64,000 bases of DNA from Endomychus coccineus (Eukaryota; Arthropoda; Insecta; Coleoptera; Endomychidae), in the NCBI GenBank assembly GCA_958510875.1, contig OY294067.1, positions 259,161,736 to 259,225,735 of the forward strand. The letters are read 5' to 3'. The notes under the pieces are model-generated. The model made no database searches, was not told the DNA's origin, and saw only the letters and a program-made list of their open reading frames with translations. Position numbers and translations under genes: made by a program. Shown here piece after piece: positions 11,557 through 21,983 of the stretch; the stretch's first letter is position 1; each line of letters starts with the position of its first letter.

Positions 11557-12067
11557 TATTTTTACGTACAATTAAAATTATAGACTAAGAGGTGACTTTA
11601 TTCAAGAACGATGAACACTAAATGCAAAATAACAAACAAACAAATGACAACACTAAGGTGAGTGGAAGATAGCCATATTTGTTTTTTGTCCAGAGCCGAC
11701 TTGAAAAAAACGTTAAGTGAATAATAGTTAATTATAATTTAAAGCAACTGCTTCGAAGATTTCAAAGCCAAATATCTCGAAAACGGTGAAACATAGCGAC
11801 TTTCATTAAACATTTTTAGTCTAAAAAGAGGAAATGAGAATTTATTACCCCAAAGATGACATACCTTGAAGTATGAAAAAGTTCTATATTTTCCAACTAT
11901 TCAAACTACTGTAACTAACGCCCTCTATGAACTAAGCAACCTGTACACAAATTTCAATTTCCCGGCCCAAAAAATCCCATACCCAAAATTTTGCTTGGAT
12001 ATTCACACTCATGAAAAAATAAATGCAAAAAAACCTAAAATAACATATTTTAATTTAACACCCTGTA

Positions 12068-12367
12068 TTTTTTTATCTACTAGTGCGCTTTGGCCCATTA
12101 CCTCGGGATCACTCTGTAAATGAAAAACGTATGTCATTTCTTAGAAAAACATAAAAGGAGCAAGGAACACAACTCTTCACATTGTAAGTTCATGTTATAT
12201 AAATGCAATATATAAAGAAATAATTAGAGCACGAAAATTGTAATTGAAAATTTCAATAGTAGAGTTCGGGAAAATCGTGAATTCTCTTTGATCGATGTTT
12301 CAATTTTTTCTGAACACTTAAGCTGCAATTTCGGGGACACGATGAGAGTATTAATTATTGTACTTCC
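12068..12367. other. no identifiable feature
   Basis: AT-rich spacer between the DUF4817 copy 2 end and the copia 5' LTR. It ends in TACTTCC, which recurs after the 3' LTR. Confidence 0.5.
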
Positions 12368-12542
12368 TGTTGGATTATTGAATTTCATCAAGAAAATCAT
12401 AGGGTTTCATGATATTCATATATTTATGTAGCTATGGATATTTTAGTTAAGTTGAAGAAAAATAAAATACTTTTTACGCTGCAGTTCATTTTCACTGAAG
12501 TTGATTATTTCCATTATTCTGCCCATTTCTGCCAGTAAATCA
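12368..12542 (+). repeat. copia 5' LTR
   Basis: Begins TGTTGG and ends AAATCA. The only mismatch to the 3' LTR seen by eye is G versus A in TTTAT(G/A)TAGC. Confidence 0.95.
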
Positions 12543-12545
12543 TTA

Positions 12546-12559
12546 GGTTACGGGCCCAG
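12546..12559 (+). promoter_or_regulatory. copia primer-binding site
   Basis: GGTTACGGGCCCAG lies three bases after the 5' LTR. It resembles the initiator-Met tRNA fragment complement used by Drosophila copia. Confidence 0.8.
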
Positions 12560-12679
12560 AAATCGCTATTGAAGGAGATTCCAACACAATTTTGCTGAAC
12601 TACAAAAATATGAGTATTCCTGATAAACTGTCACCTACTGACGCAAATCCCTTGACGATCAATAAAAAATAGTCAAAAT

Positions 12680-14269
12680 ATGTCTGCAAAGTTCGAGCCT
12701 GCAAGAATCGTGAAATTCGACGGAAAGAACTACCAGATTTGGAAATTCAGTGTCTCCATAGCTTTAAAGACAAATGACCTGATGGACATTATCAACGGCA
12801 AAGAAAGAAGACCTGAAGGAGATGATGAAAACCTGAACAGCGTCAGAGAATGGGACCACAGAAACAATCAAGCCATGGTTCTATTTCTCACTTCCAAAAG
12901 TGAAGAACAACTTACTCACCTAGTGAATTGCGAAACTGCTCCTGAAATGTGGAACAAGCTCATTAGCATCCATGAGCAGAAAACAGAAGTATCGAAACAC
13001 ATCGTGTACCAAAAGTTTTATGATATTCGCATGAAAGCCGGAATGAATATTGCCACATTCATTTCCGAAATAGAGTCTCTGGTGAAACAATTAGAAGAAA
13101 TGGGAGAGAAAATATCAGAAGTAGCCAAAATCTCAAAAATTATAAACAGCTTGCCATCGAAATATGATATGTTCGTTACGGCATGGGGCTCTGTAGACGC
13201 ATCGAAGCAAACATTGACCGATCTTATTGCTCGCTTAATGAAAGAAGAACAGAAGAATTACATAAAAGATGAAAGTGATGCCACTCTTGCTCTACAAGTG
13301 CAATCATTAAGAATGAATCCAAATATCAAACAGACTTCTACTACAAGAAAACAAAACATACAAAATCTAAAACAGAAAACCAAATGTGAATTTTGCAAAC
13401 TAAGCGGTCACTGGTGGAGGGAATGTCCAGCAAGAAAGGCAAATAATAAAGGAAATTCAAGAAGACAACCAGTTAGATCTGAAAGCATTTCTAGCAATAA
13501 TAATGCTGAAGCCTTGATCTGCGATTTTTCATCAGTAATGGAAGAAATTAAAAACGATCAAATGATATGGTTAGCAGATTCAGGAGCAAGTGCTCATATG
13601 TGTTTTCGCCCTGAGTGGTTCACTTCAATAAAACCTATACAACATGTTACCATTGTTCGAGTTGCTGATGATAAAATAATGAAACCCGTTGGCATAGGTG
13701 ATATCAATATAGAAGCATATGTGAACGGTGAATGGAAGAAAAAGATCCTAACCGATGTCTTGTACATACCAGAATTGCGGAGAAATCTTCTGTCCGTCGG
13801 AAAAATTACTGCAAAAGGATTCACAATGTTAGCAAAGCACGATAGATGTGAGTTCTTCAACAAAGCAGGTGAATTATCCTGTATGGGCATAAAACGAGGA
13901 AATATGTTTAAAATGATCATAAAAATAGATTCTCATCATGAATGTAACTCACCCACACTTGGAAGTCTGAAGTTATGGCACGAGCGACTTGGGCATATCA
14001 ATATGAAGACCATCAAGGATACAATCAGAAAGGAAGCTGTCCAAGGAGCAAAATTTGATGATGAAACTGACACATTTTGTGAAGGCTGTCAATTTGGCAA
14101 GCAGGCCAGAAGAACATTTCCTGAAAATATCCATCCAAGAAATTTTGCACCTGGAGAATTTATTCATTCTGATGTTTGCGGTCCAATGAATGTATATTCT
14201 CCCAGCCAGTCCAAATATTTTCTGATTTTCAAAGATGATTGCAGAATTTCAGAACGGTATATTTTTTGA
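12680..14269 (+). pseudogene. copia gag, protease and integrase N-terminus (first frame)
   Basis: A 529-codon frame whose first ATG lies 138 bp after the LTR. Residues 1-220 are the copia Gag domain (FDGKNYQIWKF, MWNKLISIHEQ). A CCHC zinc knuckle starts near residue 236 (CEFCKLSGHWWREC, C-x2-C-x4-H-x4-C). The aspartic protease has its active site WLADSGASAHM with Asp near residue 300. The GAG-pre-integrase block LWHERLGHINMKTI with CEGCQFGKQ supplies the zinc ligands. The integrase core starts at HSDVCGPM (first catalytic Asp). The frame ends after FKDDC because of an indel near 14245; integrase continues in the next frame at 14239. Confidence 0.93.
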
Positions 14270-14481
14270 AGCAGAAATCCGAGGTCAGCTCTAAATTCAA
14301 GGAATTTGAACAATTAGTGAAGAGACAAACTGGAAATTTGCTAAAGATTCTGCGGTCTGACAACGGAAAAGAATATGTAAATGAAGAAATGACAGAATAT
14401 TTACAGAAAAACGGAATTCTTCATGAACTATCAGCTCCTTACGCTCACGAACAGAATGGTAAATCTGAAAGGGAAATATGA
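14239..14481 (+). pseudogene. copia integrase core (second frame)
   Basis: Continues the integrase with RTVYFLKQKSEV, the second catalytic Asp in ILRSDNGKEY, and the catalytic Glu region APYAHEQNGKSE. It stops at the TGA 14479-14481, where relatives continue through an Arg-Thr-Ile segment, so this is a nonsense mutation. The following codons, TITESARSM, remain in the same frame into the next segment. Confidence 0.9.
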
Positions 14482-15441
14482 ACAATCACAGAAAGTGCTC
14501 GTTCAATGATTTATGCAAAGAACGTTCCCATTGAACTTTGGGCTGAAGCTGTTAGCACAGCAGTTTATGTGCTTAACAGAACTCTTGGCGGTCAATCTAA
14601 ATCTGAAATCACTCCATACGAAAGATGGTTTGGAAAGAAACCCAGTATACACCACGTGAGAACGTTCGGTGCTGCAGCCTATATGCATATTCCCAAAGAA
14701 ATCAGTCAAAAATGGAAACCAAAAAGTAAGAAAATGATTTTTGTTGGATACGACCAGAATTCCAACAACTATCGATTGTGGGATACAGAAAAGAGAAGAA
14801 TATTTGTTAGTGCTAATGTGAATTTCGATGAAGCTAGCAACAATATCGCCAGAGAAGACAATAACAGTAGTAACAGGATTATTGAACTCAGATTTGGAAA
14901 TGAAGATGAACAGACAAATAATGAAGAAACCAGAGGAGGAAGCGTAGAGCAAATATCCGAAGAAAATAGCAATAAATCTGACATAATTATTAATGGCAAT
15001 AAATCTGACATAACTATTCATGAGAACCTTGAAAACCATAGAGAAATGAATGAAAAGCGGTATGACTTAAGGGATCGTCGTAAAATTCAATCTCCAAAGT
15101 TCTTACAAAATGCAATGTTTGTAGAAATGGAAAATCCATCAAATTACAATGAAGCTATGAAGTCCAGTAACTCTAAAAATTGGATTTCGGCAATGGCAGA
15201 GGAAATTGATGCACTCAATAAGAACAAAACTTGGTGTTTAGTTCCAGTTCCTGAAAAAAACAAACATTGTACCGTGCAAATGGATATATCGCATCAAAAA
15301 CGATATCAATGGAAAACAAAAATTCAGAGCCAGGTTAGTTGCGAAGGGGTTCTCTCAAAGAGAAGGCATCGACTATCAAGAAACGTACGCTCCAGTAGTC
15401 AGATACGAGTCAATCAGAATTCTTTTGGCCATCGCTGTTGA
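14482..15441 (+). pseudogene. copia integrase C-terminus and start of RT (third segment)
   Basis: After the stop, the frame runs SARSMIYAKNVPIELWAEAV and TPYERWFGKKPSIHHVRTFG (the integrase C-terminal domain), a charged Asn/Glu-rich linker, and then the start of RVT_2 (NWISAMAEEIDALNKNKTW). From about 15275 the frame is wrong. The real RT sequence, including GIDYQETYAPV, continues in another frame that joins the ORF starting at 15425. Confidence 0.88.
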
Positions 15442-16256
15442 AGAAGATCTTGAGATTGCTCAGTTCGATGTCAAAACAGCCTTTTTATATGGAGAGTTGG
15501 AGGAGAATATCTTCATGAAACAACCAGAAGGATTCGAAGAAGCTGATAACCTTGTATGCAAGCTCTACAAAAGCATATATGGGTTGAAGCAGTCTCCACG
15601 CTGCTGGAACTTTAGATTCAAAAGGTTCCTGGAAATCTTTGGAATGAAGCAAACTAATGCAGATCCCTGTATATTCCTAGGCGAAATTGATGGTTTCAGG
15701 GTGTATATTTCACTTTACGTTGATGACGGTTTGATTTTGACAAAATCACGATATGTCATTAAAAAAATTCTGACATATTTGAGAAATGATTTCGAAATAA
15801 CCACAGGAGATGCCAAATGTTATGTGGGTTTTGAAATAGAAAGAAATAGATCGAAGAATGAAATTTTGATTAGCCAAGAAAGTTTCATTACCAAAGCTTT
15901 AAGAAGATTCAATATGTCTGAGTGTGTATCTTCATCAGTACCTGCCGAACCTGGAGCTAGGATGAAGAAACCGGATTCCAATAATGATTCAGTGAATGCA
16001 CCATATAGAGAAGCTATTGGAACATTACTCTATATAGCTCTGAATACGCGCCCTGACTTAGCATATGCAGTGAATTTCTTGAGTCAGTTTTGCACCTCAT
16101 ACAGCCAAGAACATTGGGAAGCGGTCAAGAAAATATTCAGGTTTTTGAAAAATACTCATGGTTATAGAATCCTATATCGTAAACTCAGTGATGGAAAAAT
16201 ACAACTCACTGGTTATACAGATGCAGATTATGGGGGAGATTTGGATACTAGAAAAT
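15425..16256 (+). pseudogene. copia reverse transcriptase
   Basis: RVT_2-type RT with the A-motif region AQFDVKTAFLYGEL, the KSIYGLKQSPRCWN block, the catalytic YVDD at 15716-15727, and the connection segment ending GYTDADYGGDLDTRK. The protein is cut at 16256 by the Penelope insertion; the last eight codons of the open frame belong to that insert. RNase H resumes at 19434. Confidence 0.92.
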
Positions 16257-17270
16257 TATATATAAAAATTCTCGGGAAATAGGTCACAATAACACTTTGT
16301 TTTAACTATTCGTCTTTACGTACGTTTCGGTCTCACGACCATCATCAGAAGACTCACTATGTCTAAAAAGGGGGTTTATTAAAACTAATTATAGCACAAG
16401 CGTCCAAATCGGACAATTAAACTTCAATTAAAAGAGCCCACGCCGTCGAAACGAACAGAACCACGAATAATCGAATTGTATCGTCAGAATTAATGTATAA
16501 AAAATTATTTTTTTGTAGTAAGAATCCGCTATTCAGTAATATTATTAAAATATATGAGTGCATATTGATTGGTATTCTCACAACAAATGAGAAGAACGAA
16601 GTTATTTGTCAAGTATCTACTTTCGAAACCAGATGTGTAGGATTTATGACAAGGCCCTTAAGAACGGTTTCATGCCTGTACTGGGAAATAACTATTACGA
16701 ATTCTTCCTAAAAACATTTTCTACACTTATAAAGACGTATGTAAGAATTTGCAAGAGATTATTTAATCAAATTAGTATAAATATGACTTAGATTTTGTGT
16801 GTCTACCCTATGATTTACAGATTTGGGGTCCCGTTTTATGTGAATCATCTCCAGGATAGATCTTTTATAATAATTGGTTTCCTTAGTTAAGATATTAACA
16901 TTTTTGTAATCAAATTGATGGTTATAATCAAAGCAATGCTTAGCAAGGGCGGTGGAATTTTCTAAGTTGTTATTTCTTGTGCTATATTTATGGCCGTACA
17001 TTCTTTTTTGTAAATATTGTTTAGAGATTCCAGTATAGGTTCCATCACAATCTAAACAATTCAATTTATACACTGTGTGGGTTTGTTTATCTTTGGGTAT
17101 TAACGGTTTTAGATTTGAGAAATATTTCCCAACACAGTTAGTAGGTTTATGCGCAACATTTATATCATACTTTTTCAAACATTTTTTGATTTTCTCTGAG
17201 GTCTCCGGAATGTAAGGTAGAGTTATAAAATTGTCTGTATTACCTTTTATGTTATTTTTATTATTATTTA
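16257..17270 (-). repeat. left (inverted) arm of the Penelope palindrome
   Basis: Reverse complement of 18385-19395. It includes an antisense copy of the GIY-YIG coding end (minus frame 17328-16759, whose first residues run into the loop) and the terminal-repeat motif. The junction with the coding loop falls in TTATTATTTATTATT at about 17260-17275, a low-complexity microhomology. Confidence 0.92.
16311..16356 (-). ncRNA. hammerhead-ribozyme-like motif, left arm
   Basis: Inverted copy of the motif at 19296-19338, with the same CTGATGA, GGTC-GTGA-GACC and GAAA elements read on the minus strand. Confidence 0.6.
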
Positions 17271-17273
17271 TTA

Positions 17274-18890
17274 TTGCATAGAAATGACTATGAAAACAAA
17301 ATAGGAAACCTTTTAAATGATGAAACAACTTATAAAAAATTAAAATCTGATCCTACTTTATCAGTACAAAACAACATGAATAAATTGATAAATAAATGGC
17401 ATAAGAATAAGATAATCCCTATTGAATTAAAAAATAAATTAATTTGCCATAATGGGCTAGCACCTTATATCTATGGGCTTCCCAAACTGCATAAAAATGA
17501 TATACCTCTAAGACCCATTGTTAGTAATATAGGAGCGCCCACTTACAATTTATCAAAATTTCTATCAAAATCTATCAATAATATAATAGGAAAAAATGAA
17601 TTCTATGTAAAAGATTCATGGCACTTTAATGAATTTATAAAAAATCAATCCGTACCCGTAAACCATCAACTGATTTCCTTGGACGTTGTTTCTTTATTTA
17701 CAAATATACCTGTTGTTTTGGCATTGAATAGCATCAAAAAACGTTGGGCAGAGATTAAAAACCACACACCTCTAGATCAATCGGAATTTATAAATGCTGT
17801 AAAATTTTGTTTAGAATGCACATACTTTCAGTATGGTGAGCAATTTTTTGGACAAATATTCGGCACAGCAATGGGATCTCCTATTTCAGCTACCATTGCT
17901 AACCTCGTTATGGAGTGCCTAGAGGAATCTGTTATGAGTTCATTAGATTTTCGGCCTGTATTCTTTAAACGGTATGTAGACGATTGCCTTATGTGTGTTC
18001 CCAACGATAAAATTCAATATGTAATTGATAAATTTAACAATTTTCACTGTAAACTTCAATTCACTTGTGAAATAGAATTAAACAATAACATAAATTTCCT
18101 AGATATGAACATTAGGCATGATGCTGATGGAAGAATAAAAACCTCTTGGTTTACTAAAGAAGTATGGTCTCAACGTTATCTTCACTTCAATTCCGTTGCA
18201 CCAGCTTGTTATAAAAAAAGTGTCATAAACAGCCTTACAGATCGCGCGATAAAATTGTCCCACGCAGATGACCGCCCCAAAAATTTAAAAATTGTTCGTA
18301 CTACACTAGAATTGAATGGCTACCCAAAAACTTTTTTCAATCCTATCATTAAAGAAAGAATAAACAAAATCTATAATGGTTCGTCTAATAAAAATAACAT
18401 AAAAGGTAATACAGACAATTTTATAACTCTACCTTACATTCCGGAGACCTCAGAGAAAATCAAAAAATGTTTGAAAAAGTATGATATAAATGTTGCGCAT
18501 AAACCTACTAACTGTGTTGGGAAATATTTCTCAAATCTGAAACCGTTAATACCCAAAGATAAACAAACCCACACAGTGTATAAATTGAATTGTTTAGATT
18601 GTGATGGAACCTATACTGGAATCTCTAAACAATATTTACAAAAAAGAATGTACGGCCATAAATATAGCACAAGAAATAACGACTTAGAAAATTCCACCGC
18701 CCTTGCTAAGCATTGTTTTGATTATAACCATCAATTTGATTACAAAAATGTTAATATCTTAACTAAGGAAACCAATTATTATAAAAGATCTATCCTGGAG
18801 ATGATTCACATAAAACGGGACCCCAAATCTGTAAATCATAGGGTAGACACACAAAATCTAAGTCATATTTATACTAATTTGATTAAATAA
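17274..18890 (+). CDS. Penelope reverse transcriptase - GIY-YIG endonuclease, 5' truncated
   Basis: A 538-codon uninterrupted frame. RT motif A is SLDVVSLFTNIP (Asp near residue 137), motif B GTAMGSPISATIANLVMECL, and motif C RYVDDCLM (YVDD from residue 234), followed by INFLDMNI. After a linker comes the GIY-YIG nuclease (about residues 430-520): THTVYKLNCLDCDGTYTGIS, then a conserved Lys/Arg, and HCFDYNHQF. The stop is at 18888. The start codon is simply the first Met after the inverted-arm junction. Full-length relatives have an N-terminal segment before this point, so roughly the first third is missing. It is the longest clean Penelope frame in the window, but the truncation makes autonomous activity unlikely. 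Penelope RT primes on nicked DNA at the target; this is known of the family. Confidence 0.92.
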   Translation: MHRNDYENKIGNLLNDETTYKKLKSDPTLSVQNNMNKLINKWHKNKIIPIELKNKLICHNGLAPYIYGLPKLHKNDIPLRPIVSNIGAPTYNLSKFLSKSINNIIGKNEFYVKDSWHFNEFIKNQSVPVNHQLISLDVVSLFTNIPVVLALNSIKKRWAEIKNHTPLDQSEFINAVKFCLECTYFQYGEQFFGQIFGTAMGSPISATIANLVMECLEESVMSSLDFRPVFFKRYVDDCLMCVPNDKIQYVIDKFNNFHCKLQFTCEIELNNNINFLDMNIRHDADGRIKTSWFTKEVWSQRYLHFNSVAPACYKKSVINSLTDRAIKLSHADDRPKNLKIVRTTLELNGYPKTFFNPIIKERINKIYNGSSNKNNIKGNTDNFITLPYIPETSEKIKKCLKKYDINVAHKPTNCVGKYFSNLKPLIPKDKQTHTVYKLNCLDCDGTYTGISKQYLQKRMYGHKYSTRNNDLENSTALAKHCFDYNHQFDYKNVNILTKETNYYKRSILEMIHIKRDPKSVNHRVDTQNLSHIYTNLIK

Positions 18891-19395
18891 TCTCTTGCAA
18901 ATTCTTACATACGTCTTTATAAGTGTAGAAAATGTTTTTAGGAAGAATTCGTAATAGTTATTTCCCAGTACAGGCATGAAACCGTTCTTAAGGGCCTTGT
19001 CATAAATCCTACACATCTGGTTTCGAAAGTAGATACTTGACAAATAACTTCGTTCTTCTCATTTGTTGTGAGAATACCAATCAATATGCACTCATATATT
19101 TTAATAATATTACTGAATAGCGGATTCTTACTACAAAAAAATAATTTTTTATACATTAATTCTGACGATACAATTCGATTATTCGTGGTTCTGTTCGTTT
19201 CGACGGCGTGGGCTCTTTTAATTGAAGTTTAATTGTGCGATTTGGACGCTTGTGCTATAATTAGTTTTAATAAACCCCCTTTTTAGACATAGTGAGTCTT
19301 CTGATGATGGTCGTGAGACCGAAACGTACGTAAAGACGAATATTTGAAACAAAGTGTTAATGTGATCTATTTCCCGAGAATTTTTATATATAATT
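18385..19395 (+). repeat. right arm of the Penelope palindrome
   Basis: Carries the last 168 codons of the RT-EN frame, the 3' UTR and the terminal-repeat motif; partner of 16257-17270. Confidence 0.92.
19296..19338 (+). ncRNA. hammerhead-ribozyme-like motif of the Penelope element
   Basis: The order fits a type I hammerhead. Stem I strand GTCTT (19296-19300) pairs with AAGAC (19333-19337), box CTGATGA lies at 19301-19307, stem II GGTC-GTGA-GACC at 19309-19320, then GAAA and the self-complementary CGTACG with U-A at the cleavage position. One extra U sits between CUGAUGA and stem II, and stem III has no loop, so a dimer or a variant fold would be needed. Penelope-like elements are known to carry hammerhead motifs in their terminal repeats; activity here is inferred only. 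Confidence 0.65.
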
Positions 19396-19433
19396 CATAC
19401 TGGGTCAAGAATCTTATTATGATACTAGAAAAT

Positions 19434-19879
19434 CAAGACGTGGGTACATATTTTTATTGAATAAGTCACCAATAACCAGGGCATCCAAAAGACAATCAGT
19501 TGTAGCACTGTCTACAACTGAGGCTGAGTATATAGCCTTATCACTGGGAGTCAAAGAAGTTTTATGGCTTAGACTTTTACTAGAAGAACTCGGTTTTCCT
19601 CAAGAACATGCTACAGAAATTTATGTTGATAATCAAAGTGCTATCAAGCTGGTCAGTAATCCAGTATTTCATCAGCGAACGAAACATATCGACATCAAAT
19701 TCCATTTTGTTCGTGAAGCAGTTGAAAATGGAACAGTCCATATAAGTTTTATCCAGTCCAAGTTACAACTGGCCGACTTTTTAACTAAACCCTTGTCGAA
19801 AGAACAGTTATGCTTTATTCGTTCTGCATTGAAGATTTGTGACTCGTTTTTTTATCCAGATGAAGATAACGTTCCTTAA
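19434..19879 (+). pseudogene. copia RNase H and pol C-terminus
   Basis: Resumes the protein broken at 16256. SRRGYIFLLNKSPIT precedes the in-frame Met at 19457. RNase H motifs SVVALSTTEAEYIALS, EIYVDNQSAIKL and RTKHIDIKFHFVRE are intact, and ILTKPL-like DFLTKPLSKEQL is the usual copia C-terminus. The stop is at 19877, 14 bp before the 3' LTR. Confidence 0.93.
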
Positions 19880-19880
19880 T

Positions 19881-19893
19881 GAAATTGGGGGAG
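19881..19893 (+). promoter_or_regulatory. copia polypurine tract
   Basis: GAAATTGGGGGAG lies directly before the 3' LTR and is the expected plus-strand primer. Confidence 0.85.
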
Positions 19894-20068
19894 TGTTGGA
19901 TTATTGAATTTCATCAAGAAAATCATAGGGTTTCATGATATTCATATATTTATATAGCTATGGATATTTTAGTTAAGTTGAAGAAAAATAAAATACTTTT
20001 TACGCTGCAGTTCATTTTCACTGAAGTTGATTATTTCCATTATTCTGCCCATTTCTGCCAGTAAATCA
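19894..20068 (+). repeat. copia 3' LTR
   Basis: 175 bp, with one visible difference from the 5' LTR. It begins TGTTGG and ends AAATCA. Confidence 0.95.
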
Positions 20069-20244
20069 ATACTTCCAATTGAGGCCATTTTAATAAACGC
20101 ATCTGATCAATTAATAAATGCGATATTCATTTATATAATTTTATGCTCGATACCAAGTCTGTTTTTGCCGGTACATTAGAAACTATATAGAACGACTTGA
20201 TTCATGGAAAGTTGAGATAATCTCGGACCTTGGTAGTAACTTAA

Positions 20245-20845
20245 CATAAACAATAGTGTCATGTAATGCTTAGCTATTAAAATGTGTGAGAAAATTTGTC
20301 TTAGACCCCTAGAACCCCTCTGAATTCGCTCTTAATGATAGAGGTTAAAATAGTTGCCTCACCATATTTTAGAGTTACCTTACCAGTGACCACTATTGAA
20401 CGACCTACGCAGTAAAAGCAAGATGGTAATTGGATCAGACTCAAAGCATCCATCTCACGGAAAAGTGTCTTTAAATTTGGATGGTTATGGACAAATCTAT
20501 CTTTAATTAGTTGTTGTGTGTTTCGGGATATTTCGAAATGATCGTAAAACGAGAAATTCCATTACTCTTCGTGAATTTAATTCGCTCCGAAACTGGCTCC
20601 TTCGCTTCGTAGATTGTATTCTTTACGATCCAACATTATCTGATGTTCCAACATTTCTTTCGCTAACCGAGGTATCGCGTTATATCGAAATAATTGGCTT
20701 TAAATGTTTTTATTGCTATATTCAGTATCACGATCAACTTTAACAGTTGAATTGTAAAGTGAACCATCAAGTTATAGTACACTTTAAGGTAGTATAAATT
20801 CAGGTCAAGTGGACTTTAAAATGCGATTAGAGCGTTATTTGCAAC
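20245..20845. repeat. dispersed/direct repeat R, copy 1
   Basis: About 600 bp sharing long near-identical blocks with 23970-24588 in the same orientation, for example CTCCGAAACTGGCTCCTTCG and GATGTTCCAACATTTCTTTC. The core 20490-20830 is best conserved. A 75-codon frame (20516-20743) lies in it, but the second copy breaks this frame with indels, so coding is unlikely. Identity unknown. Confidence 0.85.
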
Positions 20846-21414
20846 ATTGTGTGGAGTAAAGCGTAACTGGGCGATCACGTTTTATCTTGCAATTGCATTT
20901 ATTAGACAGATGACTTCTATAATTGACCAAGATCGTGGGTCGACGTGTTGCACCAATTAGGTTGTATTGTAATGTGGTAGCTGATACTCAGTAGCGTCGA
21001 TGTTATCAAGATCGACGACTTTCAACGCTGCCATTAATTTTTTGGAAGCCTTACGCTGTAAGCAACAGTGCTCCTTGAATACAAAAGGTTATAGAGACTT
21101 GAGTCTTTATGACGATAAAGTAAGTGGATTGTGGCTACATTTCAAAACTTTCTCGCGACCTATGAGGAGGGTATTTACGACATCTTCCTGCATCGGATAT
21201 GATAGAATATCAATTAACTGGAAGATTTACATGAAGGTATAGAATAATAATAATACATAGAGTGTACAACATATTGTTGTAAATTCCATATGTTCCCAAA
21301 CCAAATAAACATTCAATATCATGACATGAGTATAATTTTTTGCTTTAATTTAGTTATTAGGATACCTAGTCAATTTACCCATATAACAATTACATCTTTT
21401 TCTCACAGTTACAG
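20846..21414. other. no identifiable feature
   Basis: No motif recognised. An 80-codon frame (21000-21242) shows no family resemblance. Confidence 0.45.
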
Positions 21415-21957
21415 GCCTAGGTGAAAAGTTCCTGAAAAATAAAACAGATGTTGCAACAATCGAAAATCTGTGGCGTCTCTTGATTATAATTCGATGAGTT
21501 CTATGGCGGAGAAGTATCGATGAACGAGGGGAGAAGGTTATCTAGGATCTTGGCTAGCGGAGGCAAGTTGCCGAGGAGGTGGATTTTGATAGATTAATGA
21601 TATAAAAAGTATTGTATCACAGAGATCATATAGCATAGAGGAGTAAAGCGGGCCGTAATGCCACCCAGGGTTCGAATGAAATTTTCTCTATTAGCGGTCC
21701 CCACTCTTCTCGCTTTTATATAAGAGCACGCCGTCATCAATGTAAGCGGTTGGAGGAGAGTGTGAGGGGAGGGTTCGCTAAGAAATTTGAACATGTCACG
21801 CACCGCTTACATACCTTAAACACAGGCTTTACTCCTCTATCTAATATATGGTCTCTATGTATTGTATTGAATGAAAAATACGTATTGACATTTCATTCTT
21901 AAGAGGAGTTTTATTTATTATGGGAAAGATTCAATATCAGAAAAGCACCCCATAAAT

Positions 21958-21973
21958 TGGTGACCCCGACGTG
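21958..21973 (+). promoter_or_regulatory. gypsy primer-binding site
   Basis: TGGTGACCCCGACGTG directly precedes gag and follows the presumed LTR end. Confidence 0.75.
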
Positions 21974-21983
21974 ATCCTCGGAA

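Larger units (their letters stand above)
9955..12067 (-). mobile_element. DUF4817-type transposon, copy 2 (old, MITE-interrupted)
   Basis: Ends resemble copy 1: ACAGGGTG near 9956 and CACCCTGTA near 12060. Subterminal sequence is an eroded inverted repeat. AGAACTTTTTTATACTTCGA near 10014 matches the inverse of sequence near 11875, and ACCAAATTCTCATGTCCTCC near 10050 the inverse near 11838. A minus-strand transposase relic lies between, and a 427-bp MITE splits its 3' part. The element diverged much longer ago than copy 1. Confidence 0.7.
16257..19420 (+). mobile_element. Penelope-like element with palindromic 3' arms
   Basis: Inserted in copia between duplicated GATACTAGAAAA(T) at 16244-16256 and 19421-19433. 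The left arm 16257-17270 is a reverse-complement copy of the 3' part of the element, 18385-19395. Between them lies the 5'-truncated coding region. The arms differ at only a handful of positions, so the event is young. Such inverted, 5'-truncated arrangements are characteristic of Penelope insertion. About 25 bp (19396-19420) at the right edge are not matched in the left arm. Confidence 0.93.
12368..20068 (+). mobile_element. copia-type LTR retrotransposon, interrupted by a Penelope element
   Basis: Two 175-bp LTRs (174/175 identical by eye) bracket a primer site resembling the initiator-Met tRNA type used by copia (GGTTACGGGCCCAG), a gag-pol region in the order gag, protease, integrase, RT, RNase H (the copia order) and a polypurine tract. 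Pol carries a frameshift near 14245, a stop at 14479, a frameshift near 15275 and a 3.2-kb Penelope insertion in the RT/RNase H junction. TACTTCC occurs at 12361-12367 and 20070-20076, but one extra base separates the right copy from the LTR, so the target duplication is not clean. Confidence 0.95.

Noticed and set aside
13594..14167. minus-strand frames inside copia
   Set aside because: Antisense shadows of protease and integrase coding sequence.
18858..19156. short frames repeated at 16493-16791 and 18858-19156
   Set aside because: They are the two arms of the Penelope palindrome read on opposite strands (3' UTR).
21655..21680. GGTTCGAAT-like B-box, possible tRNA
   Set aside because: No cloverleaf could be drawn around it; it lies in the presumed gypsy LTR.
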